From NCBI GenBank assembly GCA_947441695.1, contig CANEUK010000010.1:1-15636 (forward strand): 15,636 bases of DNA, given 5' to 3'. The number at the start of each line of letters is the position of its first letter. Within the stretch, counting starts at the first letter, position 1. The notes under the pieces were generated by a model that was given only the letters and a program-made list of their open reading frames with translations, did no database searches and was not told the origin of the DNA. This document shows positions 1 to 5,774 of this stretch, piece after piece. A program made the translations under genes and the position numbers. The stretch comes from Rickettsiales bacterium. GTDB taxonomy: Bacteria; Pseudomonadota; Alphaproteobacteria; Rickettsiales; UBA1997.

Positions 1-489
1 GTGGGCGACCGCGCCATGTTGGTTTATCGACTTCCGTTAAACGAAATTGTTTATGATTTTTACGACCGCCTAAAATCTTGCTCGCGCGGCTACGCCAGTT
101 TTGATTGGCAAATGGACGGGGTTGAAGAAAGCCAATTGGTAAAATTAACCATTTTGGTCAACGCCGAACCAGTTGACGCACTTTCTTTTATCACTCACAA
201 AACCCGCGCCGAAAGCCGTGGACGCGCCATTTGCACCAAGTTAAAAGATTTAATTCCGCGTCAAATGTTTAATATTGCAATTCAAGCGGCAATTGGCGGC
301 AAAATTGTGGCGCGCGAAACTGTTGCGGCAATGCGAAAAGACGTGACCGCCAAATGCTACGGCGGCGATATTTCTAGAAAAAGAAAGCTTTTAGATAAGC
401 AAAAAAAAGGTAAGAAAAAAATGCGTGAAATCGGCAATGTAGAAATTCCGCAAAGTGCGTTTTTAGCGGCGTTAAAACTAGACGAATAA
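1..489 (+). CDS. lepA: Elongation factor 4 (LepA), C-terminal part, cut by the window edge
   Basis: LepA is a ribosome-bound translational GTPase that acts on the elongating 70S ribosome and is associated with back-translocation and translation under stress. Only the last 162 residues of a protein of about 600 are present, so the GTPase domain lies before the window and the GTG at base 1 is not a real start. The fragment covers the end of the EF-G-like domain V (residues 1-60, including GDRAMLVYRLPLNEIVYDFYD) and the LepA-specific C-terminal domain. The diagnostic stretch YGGDISRKRKLLDKQKKGKK begins at residue 120 and is followed by IGNVEIPQSAF, the usual tail of the family. The gene ends 23 bp from the stop of the convergent R-M gene, with no obvious terminator hairpin between them. 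Identification is secure from the C-terminal domain alone. Confidence 0.96.
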   Translation: MGDRAMLVYRLPLNEIVYDFYDRLKSCSRGYASFDWQMDGVEESQLVKLTILVNAEPVDALSFITHKTRAESRGRAICTKLKDLIPRQMFNIAIQAAIGGKIVARETVAAMRKDVTAKCYGGDISRKRKLLDKQKKGKKKMREIGNVEIPQSAFLAALKLDE

Positions 490-512
490 AACAAATTCAG
501 CCAAAAGCGGCG

Positions 513-2756
513 TTAATTCCACAAACTTGCAACCAATTCTTTGGTTTTTGTTTCATAAATTTCAATCAATGAGCGCGCGCTTTCAACTATGGCGCGCTCT
601 TTTTCAATTTGGGCAACAATGTTTTTTTGCGTTGCAAAATCAGGACAAACTAAATTTAAATTTTGCAAATATTCAAAACTAACTCGCGGCAATTGCGCGC
701 CTTTAACGCCCATTATCGCTTGATTCACAAAATTTTCGTCGAGCAACAAATACCAATAAAAATTGGCAATCAAATTGGGTTTGGGGCGCAAAACCAAAAT
801 ATCGGTTGAACAAATTCCGTCGCAATTTGCCAGCCAAACTTTGTTTAAATTTGGTCGAAGTTTTCCGTATAAAATATCGCCTTTTTTAAAACTATTTTTA
901 GCACTTTTAATATCTTTGTAATCGCTCAATAAGCTTCCGACTAAAAGACCTAATCCAGATTCGATATTTTCTAAACCAACATAAAAAACTTTGCCGAAAC
1001 ATTTTTTTGGATCGATTTTTTGATTAGTTTTTTCAAGCAAATTGCCCAATTTTTTTTGCGACCAATTTTGGTTAATTTCAACTTTTGCCCGCCAATTTTG
1101 AGTAATTTGAACGGCTCCTTCGATAATTTTTTGATAGCCCAAAAGTTGCGACACAATTTTTTTTTGCACTTCAATTGGCGGCAACGGAATTTCTAAATTT
1201 TGGATAATATGCTGTGAAATATTACCTTGAGCGGCTCCAGCGCAAAAACTAACTATTTTTTGTTTTTGCTGCTTAAGCACAAAAAATAGAAATTCTGAAA
1301 CAAATTTTTCGTTTGGCAAAAGTCCACAAATTGCCTGATTAATTGCGCAGTCAAATTTAAGAATTCCAATTTGTCCGGCGGTTGCGCCATACATTGCAAC
1401 CAAAACGGTGTTGATTGGCATTAATTTTGCCGAAGATTTTTTTAGGGCTTCGGGCGTGATAAATAATTCTGATTTGAAAATAAAACCTTGCGCCACTTCG
1501 CCACTTCTTAACCAAGGAATATTTCCGTTTTCATAATATTTGGTTTGCGAACTGGTTGGAGTTCCGCCAGAAGTGGTTTGGCAAATTTCTTTTAATTTTA
1601 CGATTCGCCATTTTGAGGCAGAATAATCTGGCAAAATCTGATAAAAATCGCCGCTTAAATTATATTCGTCGGTTTTAGAAATTATTTTTTTGTCAATAAA
1701 AGTGGCAATTTGGTCTTTGGTTTCTTGCCCCAATTTAAATTTTTGCAAAATTTCTAGGGCGCGCGGCAAATCGTTTTTATCGCTTAAAACTCTTTTGGCG
1801 CTTAGTTCTAAGCCATCGTTCAAAATTTTAACAAAGGCTATTTTTTCGCTTTTTTTGGCAACCAAATTGTCAAAAAACAAAATGCTGGTTTTTACCGAAC
1901 TATAAGGCTTAAAAATTCCCGAAGGCAAACTAACCACCGCGTAAAGACCGTTTTCTAACAAGTTTTTGCGCAATTGTTTGTTTGAAATTCCTAACTGAAA
2001 AATAATCCCTTCGGGAACAATAATTGCGGCGCGCCCTTTTTTGCTTAGGTGATGCACAATATAATCAACAAACAAAACCTCGGAACGACTCGATTTAATA
2101 CTAAATTTATTGTGAGGTTTAATTCCGCCTTTGGGCGACATAAAAGGCGGATTGGCGAATATTACGTCAAATTTTTCGTCCCATTTTTCAAAATTGGAAA
2201 GAGCGTCATATTGAAAAATTTTAGGATTTTTAAATTGGTGCAAATACATATTAACTTGCGAAATACGCACCATTGTAGGGTCAATGTCGTGACCTTGAAA
2301 ATTATTCATCAAATTTTTAAGCCCAAATTCATCAAATTGGTTTTGGCTTAAAATATGTTTAAAAGAACTAACCAAAAAGCCGCCAGTTCCGCAAGCGGGG
2401 TCAAAACATCTATCTTCTTTTTTGGGGTCAATTGCTTTTACCATAAAATCAATAATGTGGCGCGGCGTTCTGAATTGTCCGGCGTTGCCTTGGGTTGACA
2501 TTATCGATAATAAATATTCATAGGCATCGCCCAATTCTTCGGGGTACGAATAGTCAAAATGATTAATTTCTTTTAAAAACAGCGCGAAAATTTCGTGCGA
2601 ATGATAAGGCAAAAAAGCCGCTTTAAAAATTTCACGAAAAAGTAGCGGCAAACTTTTTGACTTAGAAAATTTCAACAATGCGTTGCTATAAAAATTAAGC
2701 CGCTCTTGATTGTTGATTTTGTTGCTCATCAAAAATTTCCACGAAAATTTTTTCAA
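513..2756 (-). CDS. hsdM: Type I restriction-modification HsdM-HsdS fusion, main part (N-terminus in another frame)
   Basis: A single chain joins an N6-adenine DNA methyltransferase to a type I specificity subunit. In residues numbered from the TTG at 2756, the SAM-binding motif I DPACGTGGF is at 119-127 and the catalytic NPPF (motif IV) at 202-205. The methylase part ends near 360. Two target-recognition domains follow. TRD1 is about 383-545, with WLRSGEVAQG and a conserved-spacer end LEIPLPPIEVQKKIV. TRD2 is about 565-747, with GDILYGKLRPNLNKV and a second LNLVCPDFATQKNIV helix. HsdM and HsdS are usually separate genes. TTG is probably not the natural start: the frame stays open back to 2801, and upstream codons (encoding NKASFFVGD) continue the family pattern into a 46-codon fragment in another frame (2792-2932). 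No HsdR is in the window, so restriction cannot be claimed. It could be an orphan methylase or a decaying gene. Confidence 0.88.
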   Translation of the reverse strand: MKKFSWKFLMSNKINNQERLNFYSNALLKFSKSKSLPLLFREIFKAAFLPYHSHEIFALFLKEINHFDYSYPEELGDAYEYLLSIMSTQGNAGQFRTPRHIIDFMVKAIDPKKEDRCFDPACGTGGFLVSSFKHILSQNQFDEFGLKNLMNNFQGHDIDPTMVRISQVNMYLHQFKNPKIFQYDALSNFEKWDEKFDVIFANPPFMSPKGGIKPHNKFSIKSSRSEVLFVDYIVHHLSKKGRAAIIVPEGIIFQLGISNKQLRKNLLENGLYAVVSLPSGIFKPYSSVKTSILFFDNLVAKKSEKIAFVKILNDGLELSAKRVLSDKNDLPRALEILQKFKLGQETKDQIATFIDKKIISKTDEYNLSGDFYQILPDYSASKWRIVKLKEICQTTSGGTPTSSQTKYYENGNIPWLRSGEVAQGFIFKSELFITPEALKKSSAKLMPINTVLVAMYGATAGQIGILKFDCAINQAICGLLPNEKFVSEFLFFVLKQQKQKIVSFCAGAAQGNISQHIIQNLEIPLPPIEVQKKIVSQLLGYQKIIEGAVQITQNWRAKVEINQNWSQKKLGNLLEKTNQKIDPKKCFGKVFYVGLENIESGLGLLVGSLLSDYKDIKSAKNSFKKGDILYGKLRPNLNKVWLANCDGICSTDILVLRPKPNLIANFYWYLLLDENFVNQAIMGVKGAQLPRVSFEYLQNLNLVCPDFATQKNIVAQIEKERAIVESARSLIEIYETKTKELVASLWN

Positions 2757-2777
2757 ATCACCAACAAAAAAAGAGGC

Positions 2778-2803
2778 TTTATTGCCTTGTTTTATTGCCT
2801 GTT
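2778..2803. repeat. 13-bp near-perfect tandem repeat at the hsdM frameshift
   Basis: Two adjacent 13-base units, TTTATTGCCTTGT (2778-2790) and TTTATTGCCTGTT (2791-2803) on the plus strand, differ only by one missing T in the second. The missing base is what puts the two parts of hsdM in different frames. Thirteen is not a multiple of three, so gain or loss of a whole unit would also change the frame, as in contingency loci. Confidence 0.75.
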
Positions 2804-2932
2804 ATCCATGTCGTCCATGAATTTATAAATCAAGGCGTTGGTAATTTGATCAATTTGCGAAGTTGGATTTGGCACAACGCCAACCAGAATTTGTCTGGCG
2901 GCGTCGATATATTTTTTATTTCTTTGACTCAT
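2792..2932 (-). pseudogene. HsdM N-terminal fragment, frameshifted away from the main part
   Basis: An ATG at 2932 opens a 46-codon frame whose product begins MSQRNKKYIDAARQ and ends QITNALIYKFMDDMDNRQ. The ALIYKFMDDMD stretch is the usual first helical region of this HsdM type, which is missing from the main downstream frame. A purine-rich AAAGAAG lies a few bases upstream as a plausible ribosome-binding site. The stop comes within the first copy of a 13-bp near-perfect tandem repeat (2778-2803). Adding one A to the coding-strand CAGG there would join this frame directly to the main one, reading MDDMDNKAIKQGNKASFFVG, the spacing expected for the family. So this is most likely the true start of the fused hsdM-hsdS gene, separated by a one-base deletion, a phase-variable state or a sequencing error. 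Confidence 0.75.
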
Positions 2933-3054
2933 TTTTACTTCTTTGTTTCTAAAATTAGCTAGAGCCTGTCTTTAAAGACTTGATAAGGCTAATCTTCAAG
3001 AACTTTGAACCATCTTAACTTCAATTGATTGTCAGTTGATATAAAAAAATTTCA
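2933..3054. promoter_or_regulatory. Divergent intergenic region with a palindrome between hsdM and the NYN gene
   Basis: This 122-bp region must carry the promoters for the leftward R-M gene and the rightward NYN gene. It contains a perfect 12-bp palindrome GTCTTTAAAGAC (2968-2979), enclosed by AGCCT (2963-2967) and AGGCT (2986-2990), which also pair. It could be an operator or a hairpin. I could not identify convincing -35/-10 pairs, so the regulatory role is inferred from position and symmetry only. Confidence 0.3.
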
Positions 3055-3528
3055 ATGCAAACAGTTAGTATTTTTGTTGATGTGCAAAACATCTATTACA
3101 CCACCAAACAAGCCTTTGGACGCAACTTTGATTACAATAAATTTTGGAGTTTTGCCACCAAAAACAGAAAAGTTGTTAATGCTTTTGCTTATGCAATTTC
3201 GCGCCCCGACGAAAAACAAAAACAATTTCAAAACATTTTGCGCGGAATTGGCTTTCAAATAAAACTAAAGCCTTTTATTCAGCGTTTTGATGGCTCGGCG
3301 AAAGGCGATTGGGACGTTGGAATTACTTTAGACATAATCGAAAACGCCGCAAAATCTGATGTAATAATTTTGCTTTCTGGCGACGGAGATTTTGATTTAT
3401 TGGCAAAAAAAATTCGTGATGACTTTGGAAAAATTATTGAAGTTTATGGTGTGAAAAGCCTAACCGCCGATTCACTAATTAACGCGGCTTCAAGCTTTGT
3501 GGCAATTGACCAAAACCTGCTTTTGTAA
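3055..3528 (+). CDS. LabA-like NYN-domain protein (DUF88), putative metal-dependent ribonuclease
   Basis: The 157 residues form a single NYN domain of the PIN-like nuclease fold. The acidic positions expected for metal binding are visible: D9 in IFVDVQN, D85 and D87 in KGDWDVGI, and D110 and D112 in LLSGDGDFD, followed by a conserved aspartate-rich helix. Length and order match LabA/DUF88 proteins, several of which are thought to cleave or bind RNA. The substrate here is unknown. The ATG at 3055 is preferred because MQTVSIFVDVQNIYYT matches the usual start of the family, although no Shine-Dalgarno sequence is visible. The gene diverges from the R-M gene and is followed by a probable terminator interrupted by a small insertion element. 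No signal peptide or membrane segment is present, so it is cytosolic. Family assignment is firm; nuclease activity is inferred. Confidence 0.87.
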   Translation: MQTVSIFVDVQNIYYTTKQAFGRNFDYNKFWSFATKNRKVVNAFAYAISRPDEKQKQFQNILRGIGFQIKLKPFIQRFDGSAKGDWDVGITLDIIENAAKSDVIILLSGDGDFDLLAKKIRDDFGKIIEVYGVKSLTADSLINAASSFVAIDQNLLL

Positions 3529-3558
3529 ATTGGCACACTTCAAATTAAGTTTTATTGC

Positions 3559-3733
3559 AATTGCCAATAATGGCACTGTCGCAAATCCGCTTTTGCAAAA
3601 AATTTTTAGGCAGTTTGTTTTTTTGGCGACGTAGTGGATACAGACATCCATGAGGAGTTAAAAAAATAAACTAACAACAAAATTTGAAGTGAAAGTTAGG
3701 ATTTGCGACAGTGCCATAATTGGCGGAATTTTT
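3559..3733 (+). terminator. Probable terminator of the NYN gene, interrupted by the insertion element
   Basis: If the 144-bp element and one copy of ATAAT are removed, the sequence after the NYN gene reads AATTGCCAA, TAA, TTGGC, GG, AATT, then TTT. That is a short stem with a three-base loop and a run of five T, 30 bp after the stop codon. The halves now lie at 3559-3567 and 3720-3733. This is a reconstruction; the stem is AT-rich and its strength is uncertain. Confidence 0.35.
3572..3715. mobile_element. 144-bp MITE-like element with 17-bp terminal inverted repeats
   Basis: The ends are perfect inverted copies of GGCACTGTCGCAAATCC (3572-3588 and, inverted, 3699-3715). The direct repeat ATAAT lies on both sides (3567-3571 and 3716-3720), consistent with a 5-bp target duplication. 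The ends resemble those of IS6-family elements (IS26 begins GGCACTGTTGCAAA), but that family normally makes 8-bp duplications, so the parent is uncertain. Inside is a second inverted pair, AGTTTGTTTTTTT (3612-3624) against AAAAAAATAAACT (3660-3672, one mismatch). It encloses a small hairpin, TGGAT/ATCCA (3635-3650). The whole could fold into one long nested hairpin. There is no reading frame of useful length, so it would need a transposase supplied elsewhere. Confidence 0.72.
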
Positions 3734-3806
3734 AGCTCAACAATTGCAACTTTAATTCTTAGTTAAATTTTGGTTCAAAAATTTTAAAAAATGGGGTTAG
3801 TTCAAA

Positions 3807-5774
3807 ATGAAGCCAAAACGCACAGGATATGATCTAATAATTTACGATAAGCTGATTCTTTCTGAAGAACTTTTTTCTTTGGAAGACTCAAAACAAAAAA
3901 GTATTTCTCCGGCAGCCGCTTTTAAACCCGCTGGCGCGCTTGATGGTCAAGCTTTTCAAACTTCAACTTCGCCATCGGCCGAACTTAAGAAAAAAACGCT
4001 GATTATTGACAAATCTACGCTGGGAAAAAATTTAGACCTATATCGTTATCAAGATTCTTCTACGGCTTTTTTACGCGTGGTTGGCGTTTTAAAAAGATTG
4101 CAACTTGCAGAATTTGAAATTTTTTTATGCAGCAATCAAAATCAAGAAAATGGCACAAAATTTCACAAACTCGAAGATAATTCAGGCAGTTTTTCGCTGT
4201 TAAAAAATCTATCCGAATTTAACCAAAACAAAGATTACGAAGAATTAGCCAAATTGGGCTTGGCAAGAGACAAAACCTTTTATTTTTCTGATTTTACAAA
4301 AATCTACGGTTGCTTCCATAATCGATCTGACTCCGCAATAGAAAACTCTTATCTTTATTACGATGAGTTGATGTTTGTGCCTAGAACAATTCCTTCTTTA
4401 TCAAGTGAAATCTCCGAAAACTTAAAAAAACCAAAGGCAACAATTCTTTATTTATCAAGTGAAATCTCCAAGAACTTAAAAGAAGAAACGGACCCTTCGA
4501 AACGGATAAGAAAAATAGAGTCTTTAATAAAGTCGATAGCCCTAAAAGATCACCTTCAAATTGCGGCGGTTGATTTTAGTAATTTTGATGAAGATTTAGT
4601 AAATATTTTTTTATATGAAATCCTTAACTTTGATTTTGGAAATAATGAGAAATATACAGAAAAAGAAATTGAAGGCATAAAAAAACTTAGAGAATCAATT
4701 AGGCATTTTAATTTTGGCGAAAGAACTAAAGAAGAATCTCAAAAAATTATAGGTTGGGTCAAAGAAATTTACGAGGATGAAAATTTAAGACCTTTATTTG
4801 ATTTTAAAATAGTAGAAAAACAGATTTCGAAACCTTTAAACCCAACTTTAAACTCGGCTCAAACTCAACCAAAGAAAAGTGAAATTCGCATTGCGCAAGG
4901 CGGCTTGGAGAGGAATTTGAGCGTTGAAAATTCAACCCCAACTTATCAAATGGCTTCGGCGGGAGAAGTTTTGAACGCAAAACTTTCCGAGCCAAAAATT
5001 CGCACTTGCGTTATCGAGCAAAATATTTTGGAAAATCTTGAGCAAAAACAATATTTTCCGCAAAATTTTGAAAAAATCGAAAACTTCGAAAGTTTGGATG
5101 AAGCAAAAATTAATAACCTTAAAACGCAAAATTCTGCTCAAAATATTTATTACAAATTTTCTCAACGAATAACCGCCAACCAGCAATTTCGCTTACTTTC
5201 GGCTGATGCGAACGAAAAACTTGTTGGAATTATTGGCAATAAAGATGGGATAGAAATTAAACGCGGTGAGGATGATTTTTTTTATGCAACTTCCGCATCA
5301 GATCGAATTTTAGAATTTGTGGTTCAAGCGCCAAATCCAGATTCTCACGCTCAAAACTACAATAAAATTTCAGAAGACAACCCAATCAAAAAAATTATTG
5401 ATGAATATCGATATGCTTCAAAAGGCTTCACAGAATTAGCCAGCAAAGACAAAGAAAACGTAAAATATAACGCTCAAAATCATCAAGAATCAATGCAGCG
5501 AATGTTTGATGAAAAACTTGGCGTTTGTAGGCACCGAGTTGCGGCGGTTAGTTATGAGTTGAGTAAAAACAGTAAAATTAACAAGGCAGATTTTCGCGTT
5601 GTAGACATCAACAATAATCACGTAATTTTAGAGATAAAACATGGCAATAAATGGATTGGCGTTGATTTGGGTGGCGGCGCCGCAAATAAAATTAATTTAG
5701 AAGATGATAAAATATTTGCGCCAGAAGCAGCCAAAAAACAGAGCCTTCTTTGGCGGATTTGGCGGATTTTTTAG
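3807..5774 (+). CDS. Large protein with C-terminal transglutaminase-like domain, probably the N-terminal part of a split AAA+ protein
   Basis: A 655-residue protein without signal peptide or membrane segments. I do not recognise residues 1-450, which are rich in Lys, Asn, Glu and Ser. The C-terminal 150 residues look like a transglutaminase/cysteine-protease-like fold. The putative nucleophile C574 lies in GVCRHRVAAVSYEL, H605 in NNNHVILEI and D620 in WIGVDLGG, in the order of a Cys-His-Asp triad. The reaction (crosslinking, deamidation or proteolysis) cannot be told. The end KKQSLLWRIWRIF follows an A6 tract (5733-5738). One base of slippage there would lead into the next frame and give a continuous protein of about 1,850 residues. 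Residues about 194-225 hold an 18-residue repeat. The codons of about 4480-4800 are unusually rich in ATA. The ATG at 3807 has only a weak purine-rich sequence upstream. Function is unknown. Confidence 0.8.
   Translation: MKPKRTGYDLIIYDKLILSEELFSLEDSKQKSISPAAAFKPAGALDGQAFQTSTSPSAELKKKTLIIDKSTLGKNLDLYRYQDSSTAFLRVVGVLKRLQLAEFEIFLCSNQNQENGTKFHKLEDNSGSFSLLKNLSEFNQNKDYEELAKLGLARDKTFYFSDFTKIYGCFHNRSDSAIENSYLYYDELMFVPRTIPSLSSEISENLKKPKATILYLSSEISKNLKEETDPSKRIRKIESLIKSIALKDHLQIAAVDFSNFDEDLVNIFLYEILNFDFGNNEKYTEKEIEGIKKLRESIRHFNFGERTKEESQKIIGWVKEIYEDENLRPLFDFKIVEKQISKPLNPTLNSAQTQPKKSEIRIAQGGLERNLSVENSTPTYQMASAGEVLNAKLSEPKIRTCVIEQNILENLEQKQYFPQNFEKIENFESLDEAKINNLKTQNSAQNIYYKFSQRITANQQFRLLSADANEKLVGIIGNKDGIEIKRGEDDFFYATSASDRILEFVVQAPNPDSHAQNYNKISEDNPIKKIIDEYRYASKGFTELASKDKENVKYNAQNHQESMQRMFDEKLGVCRHRVAAVSYELSKNSKINKADFRVVDINNNHVILEIKHGNKWIGVDLGGGAANKINLEDDKIFAPEAAKKQSLLWRIWRIF
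4387..4481 (+). repeat. 54-bp in-frame tandem duplication
   Basis: Two 41-base segments starting at 4387 and 4441 match at 37 positions and are offset by 54 bases, or 18 codons. They encode SLSSEISENLK and YLSSEISKNLK. The duplication preserves frame and marks a recent local expansion in the unrecognised middle part of the protein. Confidence 0.7.
5733..5774 (+). other. Frame junction: A6 tract and overlap of the two large frames
   Basis: The first frame reads GCC AAA AAA CAG here and stops at 5774. The next frame is open from 5711 and has its first likely start, TTG, at 5750. One extra A in the tract, or a -1 slip on AAA AAA, would give AAKKTEPSLADLADFLEE and join the two frames. The overlap contains two tandem copies of the 9-mer TTTGGCGGA. 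Translational re-initiation at TTG is the alternative, but no good Shine-Dalgarno sequence precedes it. Confidence 0.55.

Noticed and set aside
3564..3724. Extending the MITE inverted repeats outward to GCCAAT and ATTGGC, giving 27-bp ends
   Set aside because: The outer bases are better explained as the original palindromic target split by insertion, because ATAAT is present as a direct repeat right at the 17-bp ends.
3886..3990. SKQKSISPAAAF in the transglutaminase-like protein, similar to the repeat-encoded NQKSIADAAIY
   Set aside because: At the DNA level the match is only loose, the second hairpin is absent, and a GCTTGA/TCAAGC hairpin there is unrelated to the repeat.
4840..4990. The low-complexity linker in the transglutaminase-like protein as a further copy of the palindromic repeat
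   Set aside because: It has only a short GTTGA/TCAAC hairpin and lacks the ACCAAAAATCTATTGC core.
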